Of a DNA stretch of 16,300 nt, positions 6,785 to 13,743 are shown piece after piece. Origin of the DNA: Candidatus Brocadiia bacterium (GTDB lineage Bacteria > Planctomycetota > MHYJ01 > WSZJ01); NCBI GenBank assembly GCA_013360825.1, contig JABWAY010000054.1, positions 1 through 16,300 on the forward strand, given 5' to 3'. Each line of letters opens with the position of its first letter. Positions within the stretch are counted from its first letter, which is position 1. A model generated the notes under the pieces. That model worked only from the letters and a program-made list of their open reading frames with translations. It ran no database searches and was not told the origin of the DNA. The translations under genes were made by a program, and so were the position numbers.

Positions 6785-7087
6785 CTAAGCCCGCCTCTCC
6801 CACGTCAGGAACAACGGCCCGCTCCTGAACCTCAGGATCGTCGCCGTCAGCTCAAGGATGGGGCACTCCTCCTGCTCCTCGGGCGTGTCGCCACCCATGA
6901 GAAGCGTCTTTCCGTCCGCGCTGACCGACCATCTCCCCGTGTTCTCGCTGTCCCGGGCTTTCTTGAAGTAGGTCATCGCTCCTCCCTCGGCGAGCGTGAG
7001 CCGGTCCTGCTGGTCCGGCGAGACCGGGGCGCCTCTCGGCTTGCCCTGGTCGCCTTCACGAGTCAACAGCCACACACCGGTGATCAT
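6785..7087 (-). CDS. Small lipocalin-like beta-barrel protein (hypothetical)
   Basis: This 100-residue protein starts at the ATG at 7087, preceded by an AGAGGGGG ribosome-binding site. A longer in-frame reading upstream has no ribosome-binding site or family likeness. The pattern ITGVWLLTREG near the start, then RLTLAEGGAMTYF, TGRWSVSADGKTLLMGG and ILELTATILRFR resembles the short lipocalin-like domains that begin with G-x-W and alternate beta strands. No signal peptide is present, so it is probably cytoplasmic. It converges with the thioredoxin/TPR gene, 44 bases apart. Ligand and role are unknown, and the family assignment rests on pattern only. Confidence 0.6.
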   Translation of the reverse strand: MITGVWLLTREGDQGKPRGAPVSPDQQDRLTLAEGGAMTYFKKARDSENTGRWSVSADGKTLLMGGDTPEEQEECPILELTATILRFRSGPLFLTWERRA

Positions 7088-7479
7088 GGGTCCCCCTCTT
7101 CTGCGTTCGGGTTTCGTGCGCCGGACCCGACCCGGGGTGGCACGTGGCGACTGAAGGCCGGAGTCCCGCTGTGGCGGATCGGCCGGAGACCCGCAGGGGA
7201 CGCCGGCATACCAGCCCGGACGAACCATCGGCCGACGGACATCGGGATCGATGGGATTCTGTCGCGAGGTGAACTCCGGGCACCGCGAGTTCGTTTCGGC
7301 GCGGCTCGGGCAAGACCGTGGTCGTTCGATCCGCGGGTGTGATCTAATCCCCCGAGGTTTCCCACCGGCCACTCATCACGCGTCTGAAGTGGCGTCGCAC
7401 GGGGTCGGAAACTGTGATTCTCCCCGGTCGAGCCGGACCGGGGAGTTCTGCAGGCGGATTTCCGTCGGAGTCTCGGCCT
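7088..7479. other. 392-base gap between divergent genes, no gene seen
   Basis: This stretch separates the lipocalin-like gene (minus) from the TPR gene (plus) and should hold promoters for both. I find no recognisable promoter consensus, strong hairpin or protein-like frame. The open frames crossing it are compositional and do not resemble the ATPase or winged-helix domain that might be expected upstream of the TPR gene. Confidence 0.4.
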
Positions 7480-8913
7480 GTGAATGCGGAATCCATCTAC
7501 GTATTCCGGCATGCCCTTCTCCGCGACGCCGCGTATCAGCTCCAGCTCCCCGGGGATCGCTCGCGCCTGCACGCGCTGGCCCTGGCGGCCATCGAGGAGG
7601 TCTGCGGGGGGCGGCCGCCGGAACCGCCGCCACTCTCCTCGCCGGAACCTGCCGCCTGGGTTCCTCACCCCACGGACGCGTTTGCGGAGGCGCTCGCGCA
7701 ACACGCCCGGCTGGCTCAATCCTGCGGGGCGGGAGACCCGCCTTCCACCCGCAACGCGAGCCTTCAAAACGCACGAGGAATCTATCTGCGCCGTGCCGCG
7801 CGAATTGCGAACCGGGAACACCGGCACAACGCGCGGCTGAATGCCCTGCAGGAAGCCGCATCCTTCCTGCGCGGAGCCGAAAAGGCGCAGGCGCTGGCCT
7901 ACGCCGCGGAATCGGCCCGGCTGGCGGGATGCATGGACACCGCGGAATCCCTGCTCCTGGAGGCCCTGGCTGTCTCGCGGGAATCGGGCAGCCCGCGCGT
8001 CGAGGGGCTCGCCCTCACGCGTCTGGCCCTCGTTCTCGAGGAGACCGGACGGACCGAACCCGCCGAGCGACGCTACGAGGAAGCCCTCCTCATCCACCGC
8101 AAATCGGGCGATCGGCGATCGGAGGCGGTGACCCTCGGGAACCGCGCCGAACTCTACAGGAACACGGGCCGCATGGACCAGGCGGAGCGCGGGTTCGAGG
8201 AGGCGCTTGCAATCCACCGGAAACTCCGCAATCGCGGGTCCGAGGGCGTCGTCATCGGCAGTCTCGCCGTCCTGCATGCCAGGACCGGAAGGTTCGCCCT
8301 GGCGGAACGCGGATACAGACGGGCCCTGGAGATCCACCGCGAAGTCGGCAACCGGCGTTCCGAGGGGCGGATGCTCGGAAATCTCTCGACTCTCCTCAAG
8401 ACCGGCGGTCGGCTCGAACAGGCCGAGCAGACCCTCCTGCAGTCGCTCGTCCTCCTGCGCGAGGTCGGGGATCGCCGGGCCGAAGGAATCGCGCTGGGGA
8501 ATCTCGCGAATATCCGGATGGACACTCACAGGATCCCGGAAGCGGCGCTCGGCTACGAGCAGGCGATGGCGATCCACCGCGAACTCGGCGACTGGGCGAA
8601 TCTGGGCATCGTGATGGGAAACCTCTCGCTTCTCCACCGGAACGCCGGTGCGGTCGTGCTGGCGGAGAGCCTGCTCCGTCAGGCGATCGACCTGGACCGG
8701 GCATCCCGAAGCCGACCGGCCGAGGGGGTGCACCTCTGCGATCTCGCCTCCCTGCTGCTCGGGAGTGGGCGCCACGAGGAGGCCCGCCTTTCCTGGCGCG
8801 AAGGCGCCGCGATCCTGCGCCGGGTCCGCGATGTGAGGGGGATCGAGCGGGCGGCCGCACAGATGCGGGACGCCTGCGCGCGGGCCGGCGTGAAACCGTT
8901 CGATCAGGATTAG
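7480..8913 (+). CDS. TPR-repeat protein with N-terminal remnant of a signalling-ATPase winged helix (paralogue A)
   Basis: The predicted start is the GTG at 7480, with GGAG nine bases upstream; an in-frame GTG at 7414 is an alternative. The product has 477 residues. Residues about 6-40 (IYVFRHALLRDAAYQLQLP, then DRSRLHALALA) match the segment that ends the AAA/winged-helix part of adenylate-cyclase-, kinase- or LuxR-type ATPase regulators. The ATPase itself is absent. Residues about 138-456 are eight TPR units of exactly 40 residues, with consensus GNLA-x-L-x-x-x-x-GR-x-x-x-AE and ALAIHRE-x-GDRRSEG. They probably form a superhelical protein-binding surface. The end, MRDACARAGVKPFDQD, is shared with the convergent paralogue. 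No membrane segment or signal peptide is visible. The partner is unknown; a scaffold or signalling role is only inferred. Confidence 0.8.
   Translation: MNAESIYVFRHALLRDAAYQLQLPGDRSRLHALALAAIEEVCGGRPPEPPPLSSPEPAAWVPHPTDAFAEALAQHARLAQSCGAGDPPSTRNASLQNARGIYLRRAARIANREHRHNARLNALQEAASFLRGAEKAQALAYAAESARLAGCMDTAESLLLEALAVSRESGSPRVEGLALTRLALVLEETGRTEPAERRYEEALLIHRKSGDRRSEAVTLGNRAELYRNTGRMDQAERGFEEALAIHRKLRNRGSEGVVIGSLAVLHARTGRFALAERGYRRALEIHREVGNRRSEGRMLGNLSTLLKTGGRLEQAEQTLLQSLVLLREVGDRRAEGIALGNLANIRMDTHRIPEAALGYEQAMAIHRELGDWANLGIVMGNLSLLHRNAGAVVLAESLLRQAIDLDRASRSRPAEGVHLCDLASLLLGSGRHEEARLSWREGAAILRRVRDVRGIERAAAQMRDACARAGVKPFDQD
7558..7586 (+). repeat. 29-bp identity shared in inverse orientation by the TPR paralogues (left copy)
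   Basis: These 29 bases encode RSRLHALAL in paralogue A. They are the exact reverse complement of 10221-10249 inside paralogue B, nearly 2.7 kb away. The repeat is explained by the duplicated genes, and its nucleotide identity suggests strong constraint or partial gene conversion. Confidence 0.85.
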
Positions 8914-9004
8914 TCGGGATCGCCTGCGCCGGAATCCGTACACGGCCGGCCTCGACATGGGGCGTCCCGGGCAGGGAACGAGCGCCCTCGTGCGACGGAG
9001 CCGC
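8914..9004. other. Short gap between convergent TPR genes
   Basis: The 91 bases between the two stop codons contain only a weak dyad (ACGAG/CTCGT around 8978-8991) and no T-run. A bidirectional terminator would be expected here but cannot be demonstrated. Confidence 0.3.
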
Positions 9005-10342
9005 TCATGTCCGGCCCGGAGTTCCAGGGTCTCCCTCCCCGTCAAACGGCTCCACCCCGGCCCGCCCGCACGCTTCCCGCATCTTCGTCACCTGGTCGAT
9101 CCACAAGGCTCCGTCATCCAGGCGGCGCAGGATCGCCGCTGCTTCGCGCCAGCACGCTCTCGCCTCCCCTGTCCGCCCCTGCGCGAGCAGGAGCCGGCAG
9201 TAACCGCACCGGGCCGACGCCTCCGCCCGGCGGTCGCCCACCTCGCCGAGAATCGAAATCGCCTCCCGGTACAGCGTCCCCGCCTGCTCCGGCCGCCCCG
9301 TTTCGTCGCAGAGAACGGCGAGGGAACCGAGCGAGCGGCCCTCGAACCGGCGGTTGCCGCAGCTCCGGTGGATGACGAGCGCCTGGCGCTGAAACCGCTC
9401 CGCCTCGTCGTATCCGGCCGACGCGCGGCAGATTCTCGACAGGACACCAAGCGTGACTCCCTCGGAACGGCGGTCCCCCGCGTCCCGGTGAATCGCCAGA
9501 GCCTGCTCGGCGGCCGCCCGGGCCTGCTCCGCCCGCCCGGTGGCCAGGTAGAGACTCGCCAGACCGGCCAGCATGGCGCCCTCCAGCGGCCGACTCCGGA
9601 ATTCGCGGTGGGTCGCGAGCGCCTGCAGGCCGACCTGCTCCGCTTCCTCCAGGCGCCCGGACGCCTGGTAGAGGCCCGAGAGGTGACCCACGACGATCGC
9701 CTCCAGGCGCCGGTCCCCCAGCTCACGGAAAATCTCCCGCGCCTCGCCGGCCACCCGCTCCGATTCGACGCGCCGGCCGGTGTTGTCGAGGACGACGCTG
9801 AGGGTCGCCAGGACACGGGCTTCCCGGTGGCGCTCGCCGGCCTCCCGAAAGATGCGGAGAACGTCGGCGAAGAGCGCTTCCGCGATGTCGTTCCGGCCGC
9901 TGATCTGCGCGGCCTGCGCGGCCCGTCCGAGGGCCTCACCCCGCTCCACGCCGGCGACGAAGCCCGCATAGCGCATCCAGGCTTCCTGCTCGGCGGCGAA
10001 GCGGAACTGGCGGCCGGCATGCTCGGCGGCACGGCGCGAGTAGAGCTTCGCGGCGAGCCTGTGATCGGGCTGTGCGCCGTCCGCCCCCCCGGCCTTCAAG
10101 GCGTGGTCGGCGAGCTCCTCCGCGATCGCGTCCGTCGGATGGGGCCGGAATGTCCCGCCCGAGCCGACGCCCAGCGGATCCCGGTGCGGAGGTCTTCCCC
10201 CGAACAGGGACTCGAGCACGGCCAGGGCCAGCGCGTGCAGGCGCGAGCGGTCGGCGGGAAGCTGGAGCTCCCAGGCGGCCTGGCGGAGAAGGGCGTGGCG
10301 GAAGAGGTAAGCCTGTTCTGCCGCGGGAAGTTCGGGCCTCAC
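9005..10342 (-). CDS. TPR-repeat protein with N-terminal remnant of a signalling-ATPase winged helix (paralogue B)
   Basis: I place the start at the GTG at 10342 because the protein then begins just before AYLFRHALLRQAAWELQLP, the same position as in paralogue A. No clear Shine-Dalgarno is seen, so the start is uncertain. The 445-residue product shares with A the DRSRLHALALA motif, the GGRPP and HPTDAxAEELA segments, about seven to eight 40-residue TPR units (for example GLASLYLATGRAEQARAA and QALAIHRDAGDRRSEG), and the ending MREACGRAGVEPFDGE. It is transcribed towards A and away from the hydrogenase operon, which starts 210 bases upstream on the other strand. The two genes clearly arose by duplication with inversion. 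The function is unknown; TPR proteins usually bind other proteins. Confidence 0.8.
   Translation of the reverse strand: MRPELPAAEQAYLFRHALLRQAAWELQLPADRSRLHALALAVLESLFGGRPPHRDPLGVGSGGTFRPHPTDAIAEELADHALKAGGADGAQPDHRLAAKLYSRRAAEHAGRQFRFAAEQEAWMRYAGFVAGVERGEALGRAAQAAQISGRNDIAEALFADVLRIFREAGERHREARVLATLSVVLDNTGRRVESERVAGEAREIFRELGDRRLEAIVVGHLSGLYQASGRLEEAEQVGLQALATHREFRSRPLEGAMLAGLASLYLATGRAEQARAAAEQALAIHRDAGDRRSEGVTLGVLSRICRASAGYDEAERFQRQALVIHRSCGNRRFEGRSLGSLAVLCDETGRPEQAGTLYREAISILGEVGDRRAEASARCGYCRLLLAQGRTGEARACWREAAAILRRLDDGALWIDQVTKMREACGRAGVEPFDGEGDPGTPGRT
10221..10249 (-). repeat. 29-bp identity shared in inverse orientation by the TPR paralogues (right copy)
   Basis: This is the exact reverse complement of 7558-7586 and encodes the same RSRLHALAL segment in paralogue B. 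The pair could allow inversion of the DNA between the copies, although 29 bp is short for homologous recombination. Confidence 0.85.
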
Positions 10343-10552
10343 GCGCGCGAGTCTAGCGGGAGGACTTGCACTGATCGAGGGCGACCCGCGCGGACGTCGC
10401 GACAGCGGATTATGGCGCAGTCCGGGCGCCGCGAACCGGCTCCGGCGGGCGACATTTGTGCCCACAGGCGCTGCACCCTCGGCTACAGTTTCAGGGATGC
10501 GACGCTCATCCCCCACCTCGCACTCCCCCACCCGGGGCGCACGGCGGTCCGC
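10343..10552 (+). promoter_or_regulatory. Intergenic region carrying the hydrogenase operon promoter (location inferred)
   Basis: This 210-base region separates divergent genes, so it must contain the operon promoter and that of TPR paralogue B. A TACAGT at about 10482-10487 could be a -10 box, but no -35 box lies at the proper distance. A small symmetric element, TGTG-CC-CACA, lies at about 10455-10466. No sigma-54 consensus was seen. Confidence 0.35.
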
Positions 10553-11680
10553 ATGAACGCGACATCGGGGCATCACGTCCTGCCCGTCTCCCGCCTCGGC
10601 GACCTCTTCAGCGCCCTCCGATCCGCCGGCTGGAACCTGGCCGGCCCCCGCATCCGGGACGGCGCGATCGTCTATGACGAGCTGGAAACCGCGGCCGATC
10701 TCCCGGCGGGCTGGACGGACGAACAGGCGCCGGGAAAGTACGGGCTGAAGAAGCGCGGCGACGGCGCTCTGTTCGGCTACGTCGTCGGCCCGCACTCCTG
10801 GAAGAAGTACCTGTTCCCGCCGACGGTCCGGATGTGGTCGGCCACGAAGACCGCGGACGGCATGGAGGTCGAGGTTCCCCAGCCCGCGGCTCCCCCGACC
10901 GCATTCATCGGCGTGCGGGCCTGCGAGCTGGCCGCGATCGCCGTGCAGGACAAGGTCTTCCTTGGAAGCGGGTTCGTGGATCCGGTCTACAAGGCGCGCC
11001 GGGACAACATCTTCCTCGTCGCCGTGAACTGCGGCCAGGCGGGGGGAACCTGTTTCTGCTCCTCGATGAACACCGGCCCGAAAGCGCGGGGCGGGTTCGA
11101 CATCGCCCTCACGGAGATTCTCGAAGACGGCCACCGCTTTCTCCTCGAATCCGGGAGCGAGCGCGGCGAGCGCCTGGTCGCACTTCTCGCCGCCCCCGCA
11201 GCCTCGGACGCGGACCGGTCCGCCGCGGACGCCGCGGTCGCCCGCGCCGTCTCGATGATGGGGCGCACGATGGAGACCTCGGGGGTGAAGGAACTGCTCC
11301 AGCGCAACTACGAGCACCCGCGCTGGGACCATGTCGCGGCGCGCTGCCTCGCCTGCACCAACTGCACGATGGTCTGCCCCACCTGCTTCTGCTCGACCGT
11401 CGAGGACGTCCCGAACCTCTCCCTCGACAGGTCGGACCATGTCCGGACCTGGGACTCCTGCTTCACCTCGGACTTCAGCTACATCCACGGCGGGAGCGTC
11501 CGGCCATCGGTCAAGTCGCGCTACCGGCAGTGGATGGTCCACAAACTCTCGACCTGGCACGACCAGTTCGCAAGTTCCGGCTGCGTCGGCTGCGGGCGGT
11601 GCATCACCTGGTGCCCGACGGGAATCGACATCACGGAAGAGGTGCGCGAGATCCGCGCGAGCGACGGGGCGAACACATGA
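10553..11680 (+). CDS. hydB: Group 3b [NiFe] hydrogenase beta subunit, 4Fe-4S electron-transfer protein
   Basis: This 375-residue protein is the HydB/AsrA-like iron-sulfur subunit of soluble NAD(P)-linked hydrogenases. It carries two C-terminal 4Fe-4S sites: CLACTNCTMVCPTCFC (Cys265, 268, 271, 275, with extra Cys278 and Cys280) and CVGCGRCITWCPTG (Cys344, 347, 350, 354). An earlier TCFCSSMNTGP motif (Cys167, Cys169) is typical of the family. It should relay electrons between the hydrogenase module and the flavin subunit in the cytoplasm. The ATG at 10553 is chosen because the frame upstream is non-coding in character; only a weak GGCGG precedes it. Its stop overlaps the start of the next gene by four bases (ATGA), and it is first in the operon, as in Pyrococcus hydBGDA. 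Confidence 0.9.
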   Translation: MNATSGHHVLPVSRLGDLFSALRSAGWNLAGPRIRDGAIVYDELETAADLPAGWTDEQAPGKYGLKKRGDGALFGYVVGPHSWKKYLFPPTVRMWSATKTADGMEVEVPQPAAPPTAFIGVRACELAAIAVQDKVFLGSGFVDPVYKARRDNIFLVAVNCGQAGGTCFCSSMNTGPKARGGFDIALTEILEDGHRFLLESGSERGERLVALLAAPAASDADRSAADAAVARAVSMMGRTMETSGVKELLQRNYEHPRWDHVAARCLACTNCTMVCPTCFCSTVEDVPNLSLDRSDHVRTWDSCFTSDFSYIHGGSVRPSVKSRYRQWMVHKLSTWHDQFASSGCVGCGRCITWCPTGIDITEEVREIRASDGANT

Positions 11681-12138
11681 AGAGCATCGACGACCTGCTG
11701 ACGGAGCAACCGCTGTTTTCGGACCTGGACCCGGAGCACCGCCGGCTCGTGGCCGGTTGCGGGCGGCTGCGCCGGTTCGAGGCGGGGGCCTGGATCCTGA
11801 AGGAAGGGGCGGCCGCGGACATGTTCTACTCGATCCGCAAGGGTCAGGTTGCGCTCGGGATCCACGTCCCGGAGCGCGGCGATGTCGTGATCGAGACCGT
11901 CGGCGAGGGAGGCGTGCTCGGCTGGTCCTGGCTGTTTCCCCCCTACAAAGTCCAGTTCGACGCGCGGGCGGTCACCGCCGCCGCGACGATCGAGTTCGAC
12001 GGCGCCTGCCTCCGCCGGAAATGCGACGCCGACCCGGTGCTCGGGTATGCGCTCATGAAACGATTCGCCTCGGTGATGGCGGCGCGCCTGCAGGCGACGC
12101 GGGTCCAGTTTCTGGACGTCTATGGAAACGCGCGCTGA
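11677..12138 (+). CDS. Stand-alone cyclic-nucleotide-binding-fold (CRP-like) protein in the hydrogenase operon
   Basis: These 153 residues make one cNMP-binding beta-roll: LFSDLDPEHRRLVAGC (N-terminal helices), WILKEGAAADMFYSIRKGQVAL (beta-roll), then GVLGWSWLFPPYKVQFDARAV and a C-terminal helix. There is no helix-turn-helix after it, so it is probably not a DNA-binding regulator on its own. In the phosphate-binding cassette the usual Gly-Glu pair is replaced by GWSW (residues 82-85), so the ribose-binding Glu is missing, while an Arg (97) remains. It may bind another ligand or act as a protein-protein module on the hydrogenase. It overlaps hydB by 4 bases and hydG by 17 bases, implying coupled synthesis with the enzyme. 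I recall similar genes beside other bacterial group 3b hydrogenases, role unknown. Confidence 0.82.
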   Translation: MKSIDDLLTEQPLFSDLDPEHRRLVAGCGRLRRFEAGAWILKEGAAADMFYSIRKGQVALGIHVPERGDVVIETVGEGGVLGWSWLFPPYKVQFDARAVTAAATIEFDGACLRRKCDADPVLGYALMKRFASVMAARLQATRVQFLDVYGNAR

Positions 12139-12952
12139 CGCCGGGGTCCTGGCGCCGGAATTCCTCCGCGTCACGGGGCGCCGGAAGGAGCTCGCGGACA
12201 CGTGGACGCTGGAGCTCGAGCCGCGCGCGGAGTTTCCCTTCCGCCCCGGGCAGTTCAACATGGTCTATGTATTCGGGTTCGGCGAGGTGGCGATCTCGAT
12301 CAGCGGGGATCCCGCGGCACCCGGGAAACTGGTCCATACGGTGCGCGCGGTCGGGAAGCTGACCACGGCGCTCTGCGCGTCGAAGGCCGGGGCCCAGCTC
12401 GGGATCCGCGGCCCTTTCGGCACCTCGTGGCCCGTGGACGAGGCGGCGGGGGGAGACGTGGTCCTGGTCGCCGGCGGCCTCGGCCTGGCGCCGCTCCGCC
12501 CGGCCGTCTACCGCATCCTGGCGGAGCGGGAGAAGTTCGGGCGCGTGACGCTGCTCTACGGCGCCCGCTCCCCCGAAACAGTGCTCTACCGTGCGGAGCT
12601 CCGCCGCTGGGCCCGCGCCGGCATCGACGTGCGGGTCACGGTCGATGCCGCCGACGCGCGATGGCGCGGGAATGTCGGCGTCGTCACCCGGCTGATCGAC
12701 CAGGCCGCGGTCACCGCGGGGGCGACCGCCGCGTTCGTCTGCGGCCCCGAGATCATGATGCGCTTCGCCGTCTCCTCGTTGACGCAGCGCGGCATCCCGA
12801 CCGACCGCATCTCCGTCTCGATGGAGCGAAACATGAAATGCGCGGTCGGGTTCTGCGGGCACTGCCAGTACGGCCCGGAGTTCATCTGCCGGGACGGCCC
12901 CGTCTTCCCCTTCCGCCGGATCGAGCACCTCTTCAGGATCCGCGAACTGTGA
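12122..12952 (+). CDS. hydG: Group 3b [NiFe] hydrogenase gamma subunit, FAD/NAD(P)-binding
   Basis: This 276-residue diaphorase subunit transfers electrons between the Fe-S clusters and NAD(P)H. It has a ferredoxin-reductase-type FAD domain (RPGQFNMVYVFG at 41-52 and GIRGPFG near 94-100), an NAD(P)-binding domain (VAGGLGLAPLRP at about 116-127 and CGPEIMM at 207-213), and a C-terminal 2Fe-2S site with Cys240, Cys245, Cys248 and Cys256 (SMERNMKCAVGFCGHCQYG). This matches HydG and the electron-transfer subunit of dihydroorotate dehydrogenase. NADP or NAD preference cannot be decided by eye. The ATG at 12122 lies inside the end of the preceding gene, and the stop overlaps the next start (GTGA). 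Confidence 0.92.
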   Translation: METRADAGVLAPEFLRVTGRRKELADTWTLELEPRAEFPFRPGQFNMVYVFGFGEVAISISGDPAAPGKLVHTVRAVGKLTTALCASKAGAQLGIRGPFGTSWPVDEAAGGDVVLVAGGLGLAPLRPAVYRILAEREKFGRVTLLYGARSPETVLYRAELRRWARAGIDVRVTVDAADARWRGNVGVVTRLIDQAAVTAGATAAFVCGPEIMMRFAVSSLTQRGIPTDRISVSMERNMKCAVGFCGHCQYGPEFICRDGPVFPFRRIEHLFRIREL

Positions 12953-13743
12953 AAAAGCCCCCCGTGCGGAAGAAACCCCGCCTCGCCGTCTTCAAGTTCG
13001 CCTCGTGCGACGGCTGCCAGCTCAGCCTGCTGAGCTGCGAGGACGAACTGCTGGCCGTCGCGGGGGCCGTGGAGATCGCGAACTTCCTCGAAGCCTCGCG
13101 GGCGGTCGTGAAAGGCCCGTACGACGTCACGCTCGTGGAGGGGTCGATCACGACCCCGCACGACGCCGAGCGGATCCTCGAGGTGCGGGCCCAGTCGAAG
13201 TTCCTCGTCACCATCGGGGCCTGCGCGACGGCCGGCGGGATCCAGGCGCTGCGCAACTTCGGGGACGTGAAGGAATTCACCTCGCTCGTCTATGCCCGGC
13301 CGGATTACATCTCGACCCTCGCCACGTCCACTCCGATCGCGTCCCACGTGAAGGTCGACTACGAGCTCCGCGGCTGCCCCGTGAGCAAAGCGAACCTCCT
13401 CGAACTCCTCTCGTCCCTCCTCCACGGTCGCCGCCCGAACATCCGGGAGCACTCCGTCTGCCTGGAGTGCAAGAAGCGCGGGACCGTCTGCGTGATGGTG
13501 GCGCACGGCACCCCCTGCCTCGGGCCCGTGACCCACGACGGCTGCGGGGCGATCTGCCCGGCGTTCCACCGCGGCTGCTACGGCTGCTTCGGCCCGCAGG
13601 AGACAGCGAACACCTCCTCGCTCGCCGCGGCGTGGACCCGGATGGGGAGCACCGGCGAGGATCTCACCCGCGCGTTCCGCACCTACAACGCGTCCGCCGA
13701 ACCGTTCCGCAGGGAAGGAGACGCCCATGCCCGACCCGGGTAA
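12949..13743 (+). CDS. hydD: Group 3b [NiFe] hydrogenase small (delta) subunit
   Basis: The 264-residue small subunit carries the electron relay next to the [NiFe] site. The proximal cluster ligands are visible: Cys20 and Cys23 in FASCDGCQLSLL, Cys92 in TIGACATAGG and Cys143 in ELRGCPVSK. Further cysteines at about 171, 174, 181 and 190 (CLECKKRGTVC...) and at 199, 203, 210 and 213 (GCGAICPAFHRGCYGCFGP) can hold two more 4Fe-4S clusters. There is no Tat signal peptide, so the enzyme is cytoplasmic, as expected for group 3. The GTG at 12949 overlaps the hydG stop (GTGA) and has AGGA upstream; a GTG at 12964 is an alternative. The C-terminal end overlaps the large-subunit gene by 17 bases. Confidence 0.92.
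   Translation: MKKPPVRKKPRLAVFKFASCDGCQLSLLSCEDELLAVAGAVEIANFLEASRAVVKGPYDVTLVEGSITTPHDAERILEVRAQSKFLVTIGACATAGGIQALRNFGDVKEFTSLVYARPDYISTLATSTPIASHVKVDYELRGCPVSKANLLELLSSLLHGRRPNIREHSVCLECKKRGTVCVMVAHGTPCLGPVTHDGCGAICPAFHRGCYGCFGPQETANTSSLAAAWTRMGSTGEDLTRAFRTYNASAEPFRREGDAHARPG

Noticed and set aside
8010..8860. 120-base periodicity that could suggest a tandem DNA repeat or CRISPR-like array
   Set aside because: The period equals 40 codons and the units are diverged TPR repeats with protein-level consensus; there are no identical repeats with unique spacers.
7084..9045. Long minus-strand open frame (653 codons) opposite TPR paralogue A
   Set aside because: It mirrors the 40-residue repeats of the plus-strand gene. 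Antisense frames of regular GC-rich repeats stay open by composition.
10455..10466. TGTG-CC-CACA as a CRP/FNR-type operator for the hydrogenase operon
   Set aside because: The spacing between half-sites is far too short for CRP or FNR, and no matching promoter boxes lie nearby.
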